The notes: a model not told the origin generated them from the sequence alone. Positions 52,724-62,829 are shown, counted from the first letter of the stretch. The stretch is DNA of 64,000 nucleotides from Paenibacillus sp. FSL M7-0420 (GCF_038002345.1 NZ_JBBOCJ010000001.1:2914001-2978000), one strand, 5' to 3'. Program-made: numbers and translations.

Positions 52724-53824
52724 ATGGGTAAGGTCAAAATCGGACTCGTCGAATTCTTCAGCCTGACGGTGCTGTTCGAGCTGGGCACGGCGCTGGTGGT
52801 TAATCTGGGAATGGGGGCAGGCCGGGATGCCTGGCTCTCGATCCTGATCGGCTGCGCGGCGGGGCTGATCATGTTCACGGGATACGCCTATCTGTACCGT
52901 AAGCACCCGGACCAGCCTTTTACAGCCTATACACGGCAAATTCTCGGAAAATATATCGGGGCACCGGTAGGCCTGCTCTATATTATTCTCTACATAAACC
53001 TGGCCGCCCGGGATCTTCGCGATGGCAGCACCATGCTCGCAATGTCGACTATGCATCATACTCCGCTGTTCATCTTAAGCGCCCTGATGCTGCTCTCGGG
53101 AGCTTATGTGCTGCATAAGGGAGTGGAGGTGCTGGGCAGAACATCCATGGTATTTGCGTTTGCCGTTCTGGGGATCGGCCTGTTCGGGACAGTGATGCTG
53201 ATACTCTCCGGTACAATCAATCTGCACAGACTGTTCCCTGTACTGGAGAATGGCTTCCAGCCCGTGCTTAGCTCGGTGATTCATCAGAATTATATGTTTC
53301 CGTTCGGGGAGATGGTGTGCTTCACTATGCTGATGCCGTATTTGTCCAGTGTCAAAAAAGGACCGTGGATCATCGCCGCCGCCATGGTGTTCTCCGCGCT
53401 GCTGCTCAGCTTCACGATGGCGCTGAATGTTTCGGTTCTGGGTGCTGACATTGTTGAGCGTTCACCGCTCCCGCTGATGCCGACAATCAGCAAGATCTCC
53501 GTTTCGGATATCATCCAGCGGGTGGATATTTTCGTGGTTATGGTGCTGATCATCGGGGTGTTTTTTAAAATGGCCGTCTTCTTTGCTGCCGCGCTGATCG
53601 GAATCTCGGACCTGTTCAAGCTGCCGTACCGGAGAATGCTCTATCCCTGCGGACTGATCATCCTCTTCACCTCCATGCTGGATGCACGCAGCTTCATTGA
53701 ACATCTCGATGAGGGCGGGACCCTGCTGTACAGGGTATATCCTTATTTAATGATAGTCATTCCGGTGCTGCTGGTCGTCGTGACGGCGGTTCGTGATCAT
53801 TTCTCCGCTCCCCGGCCGGGCTGA
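52724..53824 (+). CDS. Spore germination permease, GerAB/ArcD/ProY family (B subunit)
   Basis: A 366-residue B-subunit with ten predicted helices, related to amino-acid permeases. The N-terminus KIGLVEFFSLTVLFELGTALVV and the middle HKGVEVLGRTSMVF are typical of the family. It carries the germinant-binding role in characterised receptors. ATG 52724 follows GAGGAGG. It is the last gene of the operon. Its 3' end overlaps the end of an oppositely directed small gene by 28 bp. Confidence 0.92.
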   Translation: MGKVKIGLVEFFSLTVLFELGTALVVNLGMGAGRDAWLSILIGCAAGLIMFTGYAYLYRKHPDQPFTAYTRQILGKYIGAPVGLLYIILYINLAARDLRDGSTMLAMSTMHHTPLFILSALMLLSGAYVLHKGVEVLGRTSMVFAFAVLGIGLFGTVMLILSGTINLHRLFPVLENGFQPVLSSVIHQNYMFPFGEMVCFTMLMPYLSSVKKGPWIIAAAMVFSALLLSFTMALNVSVLGADIVERSPLPLMPTISKISVSDIIQRVDIFVVMVLIIGVFFKMAVFFAAALIGISDLFKLPYRRMLYPCGLIILFTSMLDARSFIEHLDEGGTLLYRVYPYLMIVIPVLLVVVTAVRDHFSAPRPG

Positions 53825-54054
53825 CGGCCGCTCACCCAATAGATGGCATCCGGCACGATCATCAGCAGCACCAGTACAGCCGCAGTCAGCTTCTCCGAAG
53901 TAGTATAGAGCAGATAATTCAGAATATAGCGGATATTCTCCGCGCCGTAGCCTAACATCAAGTCCAGCAGGTACAGGTACAGCAGCGAGAGCGCCGACAG
54001 CAGGAGAATTACGGCATATTTGCGCAGCAGCAGTTTTCTTATTTTTTTCTTCAT
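53797..54054 (-). CDS. Small membrane protein of unknown function
   Basis: An 85-residue protein with a basic N-terminus (MKKKIRKLLLRKY) and two probable membrane helices (~15-33 and ~55-72). The minus-strand AAAGGAGAG ~7 nt before the ATG supports it as a real gene. It converges on the germination operon and overlaps its last gene by 28 bp. The role is unknown; it could be a small sporulation or envelope protein. Confidence 0.65.
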   Translation of the reverse strand: MKKKIRKLLLRKYAVILLLSALSLLYLYLLDLMLGYGAENIRYILNYLLYTTSEKLTAAVLVLLMIVPDAIYWVSGRQPGRGAEK

Positions 54055-54177
54055 TCCTACACTCTCCTTTTGGCAAGATTAAGCGTAGTATGAATCATTT
54101 GCCGGACTGGCATACAAGAATAACGGACGGCCGCCTCTTTTGCCCGCTAAAGCTTATCATCCATCCCGATTTATGTT

Positions 54178-54198
54178 ACATTAGTATGAAACTAATGT
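54178..54198 (+). promoter_or_regulatory. Small dyad upstream of the methionine gene
   Basis: ACATTAGT-ATGAA-ACTAATGT is a perfect 8-bp dyad ending 22 bp before the GTG start. It could be an operator or an RNA hairpin. No SAM-I or T-box consensus is recognised in the 166-bp gap. Confidence 0.45.
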
Positions 54199-54220
54199 CA
54201 GTCAAGGGGAGGTTCTTGCG

Positions 54221-56095
54221 GTGAAGCCGGATTTGCGCTCTGCATGGGAGAATAATGTGTTGGTCGGAGACGGAGCGATGGGAACTTTTTTGTATCAAAA
54301 GGGTTTCCCTGTCGGCATCTCCTACGAGGAATTGAATCTGACCTCACCGGAGGTCATTGAGGATGTGCACCGGAGCTATATCAATGCAGGTGCTGTACTG
54401 CTGGAGAGTAATACCTACTCCGCGAACTACGACAAGCTGTCGAAGTTCGGACTGGAGGCCAAGGTGGCGGACATCAACCGTGCGGGGGTCCGCATTGCCC
54501 GCCGGGCTGCCGGCGAGAACGGTTATGTAGTCGGAGCCATCGGCTCGATCCGCGCCGGCAAACGGGCCAATCTGTCCTCCGCTGAGCTGAAGAAATTCTT
54601 CTCGCAGCAGATTGCTGCGCTCCTGGAGGAAGCGCCGGACGGGATCATGCTGGAGACCTTCTATGATGTCGAGGAGCTTCATCTGGCGCTGAAGGCTGTG
54701 CGTAAGCTCAGTACGCTGCCGGTGATCTGCCAGCTGGCTGTGGACGATTCGGCACGGACACTGGACGGATTAACCCTGCCGGAAGCGTTCCATATTCTGC
54801 AGCAGGACGGAGCGGATGTGATCGGCTTCAACTGTAACACCGGACCGAACGGGATCAAGCGTGCGCTGGGTACGCTGCAGGGCAAGCTGGCGCTGCCGGT
54901 GTCGATCTATCCTAATGCTGGCGTAGCCGATTATGTAGACGGCCAGTACCGCTACGGGGCATCGCCGGAGTATTTCGGCCAGATGGCACCGGTGTTCGCG
55001 GATATGGGCAGCCGGATTATCGGGGGCTGCTGCGGCACCACTCCTAAGCATATCGCTGAAATCTCCGCTGCTTTGAAGGGCTATGTTGTGGAGCCGCTGC
55101 CTGAGCCTGCTGTCTTCAGTGCGCCTGAGAGCATTGCGGTGCAGGAGCATCTGGCGGATGACGGGGGACAGGGAGGCGGGGAACCGACGCTTGTCGATCT
55201 GGTCAAGGAACGCCATACCGTTATCGTAGAGCTTGACCCTCCGCGCGATCTGGACATCGCGAAGTTCATGAAGGGGGCAGAGGCGCTGCGCCGGGCCGGA
55301 GCCGATGCGTTGACGCTGGCCGATAATTCGCTTGCTGTCACCCGGATGAGTAATATGGCGCTGGGGCATCTGGTACAGGCCCGCACAGGCCTGCGGCCGC
55401 TGGTGCATATTGCCTGCCGTGACCGCAATCTGATTGGCACCCAGTCGCATCTGATGGGCTTTGACGCGCTGGGAATTGACCATGTGCTGGCCGTGACCGG
55501 AGATCCTGCCCGGTTCGGGGATCTGCCCGGCTCAAGCTCGATCTATGACCTGACTTCATTTGAAATTATACGTATGATCAAGCAGCTCAATGACGGCGTG
55601 GCCTTCTCCGGCAAGCCGCTCAAGCAGAACGCGAAGTTCGTCATCGGCGCAGCGTTCAATCCCAATGTCAAGCATCTGGACAAAGCGGTCGAGCGCCTGG
55701 AGAAGAAGATTGCCTCGGGTGCGGATTATATTATGACCCAGCCCGTGTATGATCCTGAATTGATTGCCCGGATTGCCAAGGCTACCGAGCACCTGGATAT
55801 TCCGATCTTCATCGGCATTATGCCGCTGGCCAGCGGACGCAATGCAGAGTATCTGCATAATGAGGTTCCCGGCATTCAGCTTTCCGCCGAGGTCCGCAGC
55901 CGGATGGCCGGACTCGAAGGCGAGGCGGGCCGGGCCGAAGGGGTGCTGATCGCCAAGGAGCTGCTGGATGCGGCGATTGCACATTTTAACGGAATCTATC
56001 TGATTACACCGTTTATGTTCTATGATATGAGCGTGCAGCTGCTGGAGTATATTTGGGAGAAGCAAGGACGTAAGTTATCCCCCTTGTTTCGCTAG
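54221..56095 (+). CDS. yitJ: Bifunctional homocysteine S-methyltransferase / methylenetetrahydrofolate reductase
   Basis: A 624-residue two-domain protein of the YitJ type. The N-terminal half is a zinc-dependent homocysteine methyltransferase (~1-300) with GFNCNTGP and the GGCCGTTP double cysteine as zinc ligands. The C-terminal half (~330-615) is a MetF-like flavin TIM barrel with ALTLADNS and MTQPVYDPELI. It starts at GTG 54221 after GGGGAGG. Together the halves could recycle 5-methyl-THF and homocysteine to methionine. It is monocistronic by context. Cobalamin-binding modules are missing. Confidence 0.93.
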   Translation: MKPDLRSAWENNVLVGDGAMGTFLYQKGFPVGISYEELNLTSPEVIEDVHRSYINAGAVLLESNTYSANYDKLSKFGLEAKVADINRAGVRIARRAAGENGYVVGAIGSIRAGKRANLSSAELKKFFSQQIAALLEEAPDGIMLETFYDVEELHLALKAVRKLSTLPVICQLAVDDSARTLDGLTLPEAFHILQQDGADVIGFNCNTGPNGIKRALGTLQGKLALPVSIYPNAGVADYVDGQYRYGASPEYFGQMAPVFADMGSRIIGGCCGTTPKHIAEISAALKGYVVEPLPEPAVFSAPESIAVQEHLADDGGQGGGEPTLVDLVKERHTVIVELDPPRDLDIAKFMKGAEALRRAGADALTLADNSLAVTRMSNMALGHLVQARTGLRPLVHIACRDRNLIGTQSHLMGFDALGIDHVLAVTGDPARFGDLPGSSSIYDLTSFEIIRMIKQLNDGVAFSGKPLKQNAKFVIGAAFNPNVKHLDKAVERLEKKIASGADYIMTQPVYDPELIARIAKATEHLDIPIFIGIMPLASGRNAEYLHNEVPGIQLSAEVRSRMAGLEGEAGRAEGVLIAKELLDAAIAHFNGIYLITPFMFYDMSVQLLEYIWEKQGRKLSPLFR

Positions 56096-56133
56096 TAATA
56101 ATCAATTACAATAGTGTAATGGATGTGATTCCG

Positions 56134-57024
56134 TTGTCATATAGTATGACCGGATACGGTCAGTCAGCCCTGCAATACGGCGGACACAAGATAACGTTCG
56201 AGGTCAAATCGGTGAATAACCGGTACTGCGAAGTTGTGCTGCGGTTGCCCAGGGAATGGACGGGGTATGAGGATAGGCTGCGCAGAATGGTTCAGGCTCA
56301 TATCAGACGGGGACGGGTAGATGTTATTATTAATAGAGAACTCACCGACGGGGCGGCTGACACGCATGTGCTGGACCGCCGCAGGGTGAGCTCCTATCTG
56401 GATGCAGCGGAGGTACTGGTCCGGGAGTATGGCTTCAAGGGAGAGTTGTCCCTGCGGGATATCCTTGCTATGCCCGGTGTAATGGAACCGAAGGAAGAGA
56501 CGGCTGCTGCTGACTCCTCCGGAGAACTTGCAGATCTTCTGGAGCAGGGTCTCCAGCTTAGTCTGGAGGCCCTGCTGGAGATGCGCGGGCGGGAAGGCTC
56601 CTATTTGGCGGCCGATCTGATGCGCAGACTTGACCGTCTGGAAGAGCTGCATGCCGGAATCAGCAGATATGCGCCTCTGGTTGTAGAGGAGCAGCGCGAG
56701 AAGCTGCGGCAACGGCTTAACCTGCTGAATGACGGGAGCTTCCCCTGGGATGAGCATAAATTCGGCATGGAGATGGCTATTTTCGCCGACCGCTGCAATA
56801 TAGATGAGGAGCTGACCCGGCTTCACAGCCATTTTGGCCAGTGCCGGGCCTTGCTGCTGGGCAGCGAGCCTGCCGGACGCAAGCTTGATTTTCTCATCCA
56901 GGAGATGAACAGGGAGACCAACACAATAGGGTCGAAGTGCAGTCATCTGGCGGTTGTGAATCTGACGCTTGATATGAAGGCGGAGCTCGAGAAGATTCGG
57001 GAGCAGGCGGCGAACCTGGAATGA
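56134..57024 (+). CDS. yloC: YicC/YloC family endoribonuclease
   Basis: A YloC/YicC protein of 296 residues if started at TTG 56134 (MSYSMTGYG), which fits the usual family start; ATG 56119 would add five residues. The N-terminal SMTGYG motif and [11 protein letters not shown] are family hallmarks. The C-terminal domain has [18 protein letters not shown] and [17 protein letters not shown]. subtilis YloC has been reported as an endoribonuclease. It heads the run yloC-remA-gmk-rpoZ-coaBC-priA-def-fmt-rsmB in the same order as in B. subtilis. Confidence 0.9.
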   Translation: MSYSMTGYGQSALQYGGHKITFEVKSVNNRYCEVVLRLPREWTGYEDRLRRMVQAHIRRGRVDVIINRELTDGAADTHVLDRRRVSSYLDAAEVLVREYGFKGELSLRDILAMPGVMEPKEETAAADSSGELADLLEQGLQLSLEALLEMRGREGSYLAADLMRRLDRLEELHAGISRYAPLVVEEQREKLRQRLNLLNDGSFPWDEHKFGMEMAIFADRCNIDEELTRLHSHFGQCRALLLGSEPAGRKLDFLIQEMNRETNTIGSKCSHLAVVNLTLDMKAELEKIREQAANLE

Positions 57025-57076
57025 CAGGAACCAGGGAGCAAGCTATGATGTTACTTATGGGGGGAACAACCGGAAC

Positions 57077-57337
57077 ATGGCAATCAAATTAATCAACATC
57101 GGCTTTGGGAATATCGTGTCAGCGAACCGTATTATTTCCATTGTCAGCCCGGAATCGGCACCGATTAAGAGAATTATCCAGGAGGCCAGAGACAGGCATA
57201 TGCTGATCGATGCCACCTACGGGAGGCGGACGCGGGCTGTCATTATTACCGACAGCGACCATGTGATTCTCTCGGCTGTACAGCCTGAGACGGTAGCTCA
57301 CCGCCTATCCAGCAAAGACGACGATAACGACGAATAA
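57077..57337 (+). CDS. remA: Extracellular matrix regulatory protein RemA
   Basis: An 86-residue DNA-binding regulator. In B. subtilis it activates matrix (eps, tapA) operons and osmoprotection genes. The core [29 protein letters not shown] is characteristic of the family, with a charged acidic tail (KDDDNDE). It is 52 bp after yloC and 18 bp before gmk, so it is likely in the same operon. ATG 57077 follows GGGGGG. Confidence 0.95.
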   Translation: MAIKLINIGFGNIVSANRIISIVSPESAPIKRIIQEARDRHMLIDATYGRRTRAVIITDSDHVILSAVQPETVAHRLSSKDDDNDE

Positions 57338-57355
57338 CAACAATTGGAGTGTACT

Positions 57356-57925
57356 ATGTCAAAAGGATTGCTGATTATACTATCCGGCCCTTCCGGTGTC
57401 GGCAAAGGCACGGTATGCACAGCGCTGCGGCCGAAGATGCCTGAACTCGTCTATTCCGTTTCTGCCACCACACGCTCTCCGCGTGCAGGTGAAGAGAACG
57501 GAGTCAATTATTTTTTCAAATCCAGAGAGCAGTTCGCCGACATGATTGAAGGCGACAAGCTGCTGGAATATGCGGAGTACGTAGGCAATTATTACGGTAC
57601 TCCGCGTGACTTTGTAGAGAGAACCCTCGAGAGCGGAAGAGATATTATTCTGGAGATTGAGGTTCAGGGAGCACTCAAGGTCAAAGAGAAATTCCCCGAA
57701 GGGATCTTTGTGTTCCTTCTCCCTCCGTCCATGGACGAGTTGAAGGACCGTATTCGCGGACGCGGAACAGAGCATCCTGATGTGATCAGCCACCGCATGT
57801 CTGTGGCCGAGGATGAGATCGGTTTGATCCGGCACTATGATTATGCCGTGGTGAATGATGAGATTGATCTGGCCTGCAAGCGAATAGAAAGTATTATTAT
57901 CGCCGAACATTGTAAGGTGAGATGA
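57356..57925 (+). CDS. gmk: Guanylate kinase
   Basis: Phosphorylates GMP to GDP with ATP. The P-loop is [10 protein letters not shown] at residues ~10-19. GMP-binding residues are in [19 protein letters not shown] and [13 protein letters not shown]. The 189-residue length is normal. Start is ATG 57356 with TTGGAG upstream; the earlier TTG at 57344 is part of the ribosome site. It lies in the conserved yloC-remA-gmk-rpoZ order. Confidence 0.96.
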   Translation: MSKGLLIILSGPSGVGKGTVCTALRPKMPELVYSVSATTRSPRAGEENGVNYFFKSREQFADMIEGDKLLEYAEYVGNYYGTPRDFVERTLESGRDIILEIEVQGALKVKEKFPEGIFVFLLPPSMDELKDRIRGRGTEHPDVISHRMSVAEDEIGLIRHYDYAVVNDEIDLACKRIESIIIAEHCKVR

Positions 57926-57980
57926 TCGGTTCTACAGGATTGGTACACTATCCACAGTAAAAGATGAAGAGGTGCCTTAC

Positions 57981-58181
57981 ATGCTATATCCATCCATTGA
58001 CGAACTGGTGACTAAGGTCGACAGCAAGTATTCCCTGGTAGTCGCTTCAGCCCGCCGGGCCAGAGCACTCCGTGAAGGCGGAAAGACCGATATCATCGCT
58101 CCGAAATCCCACAAATTCGTTGGGGTTGCACTTGAAGAAATCTATGAAGACCGCATTATAGTAACGCGCGGCGAGGAATAG
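57981..58181 (+). CDS. rpoZ: RNA polymerase omega subunit
   Basis: A 66-residue omega subunit, which aids beta' folding and RNA polymerase assembly. The core [28 protein letters not shown] is typical. The start is ATG 57981 since AGAGGTG lies 6-7 nt upstream; the GTG at 57972 overlaps that site. A terminator follows about 100 bp downstream, ending the first part of the operon. Confidence 0.93.
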   Translation: MLYPSIDELVTKVDSKYSLVVASARRARALREGGKTDIIAPKSHKFVGVALEEIYEDRIIVTRGEE

Positions 58182-58282
58182 TCCCCTGAAATGGTGCCGT
58201 CCCTTGAATAAGGGCGGCGCAGCCGTTTCTGCCCGCTGAAGCTGCACAATGAAGTGATAATGGCCCGTACCGGGCTGTTCCT

Positions 58283-58308
58283 GACAACCGGAAGGTTGTT
58301 ATTTTTTT
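58283..58308 (+). terminator. Terminator after rpoZ
   Basis: ACAACC-GGAA-GGTTGT followed by a T-rich run (ATTTTTTTC). It separates yloC-remA-gmk-rpoZ from coaBC. Confidence 0.8.
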
Positions 58309-58452
58309 CTCTATATATAAGGATCATTTGAAGCGCAGGCTTCTTTTAGCGTAAATATGACATAACGAAGCCGTAAATATGAAGATTTTCATTTCTTCTT
58401 TTCATAGCAGAATATAGAATGGGTGCAGATTGAGGAACGGAGGGAGATCAGA

Positions 58453-59685
58453 TTGAAGAGCTTACAAGGGAAGTCGATTATACTCGGAATTACCGGCGGG
58501 ATTGCTGCGTATAAGGCCGCGGCGCTGACCAGCAAGCTTACCCAGAAGGGCGCCGAGGTGCATGTCATTATGACGTCATCGGCCAAGCAGTTCATTACGG
58601 AGCTGACGCTCCAGTCATTGTCGAAGCAGCGGGTGTACAGTGATACGTTCCAGGAACGCGATCCGTCCTCGATTTCACATATTGATCTGGCGGATGCCGC
58701 CGACCTGGTCCTGATTGCGCCGGCTACGGCCAACATTATTGCCAAGATGGCCCACGGGCTGGCAGACGACATGCTGTCCACCACGCTGCTTGCCACAACA
58801 GCGCCTATTATGGTAGCTCCGGCGATGAATGTTCATATGTATCAGCATCCGGCGGTCCTCAGCAATATGGATATCCTTTATAACAGAGGCGTTCAGTTTA
58901 TTGAGCCCGGTGAAGGGCTGCTGGCCTGCGGGTATGTGGGCAAGGGACGGCTGGAGGAGCCGGAAGAGATTGTGAAGGTGGTTGAGAACTTTTTTGTACT
59001 GCAGAAGGAGAAGACCTCCGGACCGCTTGCGGGTAAAAAAGTGGTGATTACCGCAGGAGGCACGGTAGAACGTATTGATCCTGTCCGTTATATCTCCAAT
59101 GATTCCTCGGGTAAAATGGGCTTCGCCCTCGCGCGCGCCGCGCGTGCCATGGGTGCTGCGGTGACGCTGATTGCCGCGCGTACCGATGAGGCGCCCCCCC
59201 GTGATGCCGGTATCGATCTGATCCGTGTCCAGTCAGCACAGGAGATGCACGATGCAGTCATGGCCCGCTGGAGTCATTGCGATATTCTTGTGAAAGCAGC
59301 GGCGGTTGCGGATTACCGTCCACGCGAGAGCAGTGACTCGAAGATTAAGAAGAGCGGCAGCACCATGACGCTTGAGCTGGTGAAGACGACTGATATTCTG
59401 GAGAGCCTGGGCAGAATCAAGGACAAGCAGTTCCTGATCGGCTTTGCCGCCGAGACCGGAAATGCCGAGGTCTATGCCAAGGACAAGCTGGTCCGAAAGA
59501 ACCTCGATCTGATTGTAGCCAATGATGTGGCCATGGAGGGTGCGGGATTCGGCACGGATACCAATATTGTCAAAGTGTATGATGCCGAAGGCCTGGTGCT
59601 GGATCTTCCGCTGGCTTCCAAGGATGAGGTGGCGCGCCGGATTCTGCGGCTGGCGGCTGAGCGTGTTGCCGGAGCCTTATTATAA
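58453..59685 (+). CDS. coaBC: Bifunctional phosphopantothenoylcysteine decarboxylase / phosphopantothenate-cysteine ligase
   Basis: Two consecutive CoA biosynthesis steps in one 410-residue protein. Start is TTG 58453 because GGAGGGAG lies 5 nt upstream; a GTG at 58423 would give 10 more residues. The N-terminal CoaC flavoprotein domain (1-185) shows GITGGIAAYKA, PAMNVHMYQHP and the active cysteine in ACGYVGKGRL. The C-terminal CoaB domain (~195-410) shows TAGGTVERIDPVRYISNDSSGKMG. It overlaps priA by one base (TAATG). Confidence 0.95.
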   Translation: MKSLQGKSIILGITGGIAAYKAAALTSKLTQKGAEVHVIMTSSAKQFITELTLQSLSKQRVYSDTFQERDPSSISHIDLADAADLVLIAPATANIIAKMAHGLADDMLSTTLLATTAPIMVAPAMNVHMYQHPAVLSNMDILYNRGVQFIEPGEGLLACGYVGKGRLEEPEEIVKVVENFFVLQKEKTSGPLAGKKVVITAGGTVERIDPVRYISNDSSGKMGFALARAARAMGAAVTLIAARTDEAPPRDAGIDLIRVQSAQEMHDAVMARWSHCDILVKAAAVADYRPRESSDSKIKKSGSTMTLELVKTTDILESLGRIKDKQFLIGFAAETGNAEVYAKDKLVRKNLDLIVANDVAMEGAGFGTDTNIVKVYDAEGLVLDLPLASKDEVARRILRLAAERVAGALL

Positions 59686-62216
59686 TGGATATTGCCAAGG
59701 TCATTGTCGATGTTCCTGTACGCAGCACCGACCGGCCGTTTGACTATATTATCCCGGATGCTCTGAAGCTGTGGATTGAGGTGGGCAGCAGAGTCGCTGT
59801 TCCGTTCGGCCCCCGTACGGTTCAGGGGTTCGTAGTGTCCCTGGAATCAGGGGAGACCGGCAGTGTCTCCCGGATGAAGCCGATTGTTGAAGTACTGGAT
59901 CTGCTTCCTCCCCTATCGCCGGAGTTGGTTGAGCTGGCCGACTGGATGAGCCAAAGATACGCCTGCAGACGGATCTCCGCACTGCAGGCGATGCTTCCGA
60001 CTGCCCTGAAGGGCAAAGCCGAGCGTTTGATCTCGCTTGGAGATACAGAGGAAGCGTCCAGCGCTCCCACAGATGAGCTGTTTCCGCTCTTTCTTGAGGC
60101 GGACAACGAAGAACAGCAGATCATTGACTTCGTTAGGCGTCACAGCGAAGTATCCATGAAGCTGCTGACCCGTACCTTCCCCGAGGCTGCGGAGACGGTT
60201 AAGTTCATGGTGCGGCGCGGAGTCCTGGCAGAGAGCCAGTCGATCAAGGATAAGATGGGCAAAAAGAAGCTTAAGGCCGTCGACCTGGCTATTGGCTTGT
60301 CAGCAGCCCGGGAGTCGCTCTCCAGCTTCCCGGCGCGTTCAGCGCGCCAGAAGGAAGTGCTCTCCTACCTGATTGATATGGAAGCGATGCTGCCGATGCC
60401 GCTCAAGGATATTCTGGCGATCCTTCAGGTTACTGCGGGTACGGTCAAGACGCTTGCGGACAAAGGGTATATAGAGATCAGCGAAATCGAAGTCTACCGT
60501 GATCCCTACCGGGGACGGGACTTCAAGCCTAGCACCCCGCTTCCGCTGACAGCGGAGCAGGAGGCTGTCTATAAGCGGATTGTGGGCACTGTCGGGCAGC
60601 AGACGCATGAAGTCTTCCTGCTGCATGGGGTGACCGGCAGCGGGAAGACGGAAATCTATCTGCAGACGATCCAGCGCTGCATTGAGCAGGGTCGGCAGGC
60701 AGTGGTGCTGGTGCCCGAGATTGCACTGACTCCGCAGATGGTGGAACGGTTCAAGGGCCGGTTCGGCAGCGGGGTGGCGGTGATGCACAGCCGGCTGTCT
60801 GTGGGTGAACGCTATGACGAGTGGCGGAAGATCCGGGAAGGCAAGGCAATGGTTGCGGTGGGAGCCCGCTCTGCGGTGTTTGCCCCGTTCGCCAATCTGG
60901 GTCTGATTATTATGGATGAAGAGCATGAAGGATCATATAAGCAGGAGGAGAATCCGAAATACCATGCCCGTGATGTGGCTGTCCGCAGGGCAGAGCAGGG
61001 CGGGGCCGTGGTAATTCTGGGCTCTGCAACACCTTCACTGGAGAGCTATCATGCCGCCAGATCGCAGAGTGACATCCACTTCTCGCCGATTCTGCTGGAG
61101 ATGCCGAGCCGCGCACTGGGCAACGAGCTGCCGAAGGTGGCTGTCGTTGACATGCGTGAGGAGCTGAAGGAAGGTAACCGCTCCATGTTCAGCCGCAGTC
61201 TGCATGCCGCTCTGGTGAGCAGGCTGGAGCGTGGCGAACAGACAGTGCTGCTGCTCAACCGCAGAGGCTTCTCGACCTTCGTCATGTGCCGGAGCTGCGG
61301 CTACGTTGCTGGCTGCCCGGAATGCGATATCTCGCTGACCTATCACAGCCGCAGCGACAATCTGCGCTGCCATTACTGCGGGCATGCAGAACCTGCGCCC
61401 AAGGTATGCCCGGAATGCGGCAGTGAGCATATCCGCTTCTTCGGGACAGGCACACAACGGGTAGAAGAAGAGCTGGGCAAGCTGTTCCCTGGTATCCGGG
61501 TGATACGTATGGATGTGGACACGACCACGGAGAAGGGCTCGCATGAGAAGCTCCTGAACCAATTCAGGGACAAGAAGGCCGATGTGCTGCTGGGTACACA
61601 GATGGTCGCCAAAGGACTCGACTTCCCTGATGTAACACTGGTTGGGGTCATTACTGCGGATTCTGCGCTCAATCTGCCTGATTTCCGGGCGGCGGAGAAG
61701 ACCTTTCAGCTCTTGACGCAGGTTGCCGGCCGTGCGGGCCGGCACCAGCTCCCCGGCGAGGTGGTGGTCCAGTCGTATACACCGGAGCATTATTCGATTA
61801 TCCACGCCAGCGGGCATGATTACCGTTCATTCGTCCGGGACGAGCTGAAGCACCGCAAAGAGCTGCATTACCCGCCGTATTGCCGGCTGATTCTGGTTAC
61901 CCTGTCGCATGAGCAGCTTCCGCTGCTGCTGAAGCTTGCAGAGAACTATGCGCTCAGCATTCAGGGCAAAGCCAGACAGCTGCGCTGGTACGGCAGCCTG
62001 GACAAGCTCTCCTCGGATGCGCTGGATCTGCTGGGACCGGTCGCCTCGCCGCTGCCCCGGCTGAAGGGGCGTTACCGGTTCCAGTGCATTATCAAATGGC
62101 GCGGTGCGATTGACGCCATTGCACTGGCCCGCCAGGTGGCGGAGGAGCTGGAGGATTCTGTCCGCGATAAGGGACTGCAGATCAGCATCGATGTCGATCC
62201 GCAGATGTTGATGTAA
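59685..62216 (+). CDS. priA: Primosomal protein N' (replication restart helicase PriA)
   Basis: An 843-residue 3'-to-5' DNA helicase that reloads the replisome at stalled forks. The N-terminal DNA-binding part is ~1-280. Walker A is GVTGSGKTEIY, Walker B is DEEHEGSYKQ, and the four-pair zinc cluster reads CRSCGYVAGCPEC then CHYCG and CPECG. The C-terminal helicase motifs have VAGRAGR. ATG 59685 overlaps the coaBC stop. A 122-bp gap then leads to def. Confidence 0.96.
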   Translation: MDIAKVIVDVPVRSTDRPFDYIIPDALKLWIEVGSRVAVPFGPRTVQGFVVSLESGETGSVSRMKPIVEVLDLLPPLSPELVELADWMSQRYACRRISALQAMLPTALKGKAERLISLGDTEEASSAPTDELFPLFLEADNEEQQIIDFVRRHSEVSMKLLTRTFPEAAETVKFMVRRGVLAESQSIKDKMGKKKLKAVDLAIGLSAARESLSSFPARSARQKEVLSYLIDMEAMLPMPLKDILAILQVTAGTVKTLADKGYIEISEIEVYRDPYRGRDFKPSTPLPLTAEQEAVYKRIVGTVGQQTHEVFLLHGVTGSGKTEIYLQTIQRCIEQGRQAVVLVPEIALTPQMVERFKGRFGSGVAVMHSRLSVGERYDEWRKIREGKAMVAVGARSAVFAPFANLGLIIMDEEHEGSYKQEENPKYHARDVAVRRAEQGGAVVILGSATPSLESYHAARSQSDIHFSPILLEMPSRALGNELPKVAVVDMREELKEGNRSMFSRSLHAALVSRLERGEQTVLLLNRRGFSTFVMCRSCGYVAGCPECDISLTYHSRSDNLRCHYCGHAEPAPKVCPECGSEHIRFFGTGTQRVEEELGKLFPGIRVIRMDVDTTTEKGSHEKLLNQFRDKKADVLLGTQMVAKGLDFPDVTLVGVITADSALNLPDFRAAEKTFQLLTQVAGRAGRHQLPGEVVVQSYTPEHYSIIHASGHDYRSFVRDELKHRKELHYPPYCRLILVTLSHEQLPLLLKLAENYALSIQGKARQLRWYGSLDKLSSDALDLLGPVASPLPRLKGRYRFQCIIKWRGAIDAIALARQVAEELEDSVRDKGLQISIDVDPQMLM

Positions 62217-62338
62217 TTCCCGGGCGTGTTACAATGGTAAGGCGGTTTTGCCCTGCCGTTTCGGCAAGAAATAGAAGGATAATGTATAGCGTGAGACATA
62301 TACATTCTTATATTTGAACAAGGATGGTGTTAGTGTAA

Positions 62339-62824
62339 ATGGCAATCAGGCTGATTGTGAAAGAACCGGATGAAGTATTGCACAAAAAAGCGAAGACGGT
62401 AACCACCGTTACCCCCAATGTACAAAAACTGCTCGATGATATGGCAGATACGATGTATGACGCGGAAGGAGTAGGTCTCGCAGCTCCGCAGGTAGGAATC
62501 CTGAAGCGGCTGATTGTAATCGATGCCGATGAGGAGCATGGATTGATCAAGCTGATCAATCCCGAGATTCTCAGCATGGAGGGGGAACAGTTCGGACCCG
62601 AAGGCTGCCTGAGTATTCCCGGCCTGAACGGGGATGTCCGCCGTGCGGAGACAGTAACTGTACGTGGCCTGAACCGCGAGGGCGAGGAAGTGACCATTAC
62701 CGGAAGCGGCCTGCTGGCCCGGGCTTTTCAGCATGAGATCGATCACCTGAATGGCGTGCTGTTCACAGACATTGCTGAGAAGGTCTATGAATACACAGCA
62801 GAACGCAGTGAAACTGAGGAGTGA
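62339..62824 (+). CDS. def: Peptide deformylase
   Basis: Removes the N-terminal formyl group from nascent proteins. The three signature motifs are intact: GVGLAAPQVG, EGCLSIPG (Cys metal ligand) and QHEIDHLNG (two His ligands and the catalytic Glu). The 161-residue length suits the type 1-like form. ATG 62339 is preceded by an AGGATGG stretch. It is followed closely by fmt, whose product acts earlier on initiator tRNA. Confidence 0.96.
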   Translation: MAIRLIVKEPDEVLHKKAKTVTTVTPNVQKLLDDMADTMYDAEGVGLAAPQVGILKRLIVIDADEEHGLIKLINPEILSMEGEQFGPEGCLSIPGLNGDVRRAETVTVRGLNREGEEVTITGSGLLARAFQHEIDHLNGVLFTDIAEKVYEYTAERSETEE

Positions 62825-62829
62825 ATGAA

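Noticed and set aside
54060..54220. SAM-I riboswitch or T-box upstream of yitJ
   Set aside because: None of the conserved core segments could be found in the 166-bp gap.
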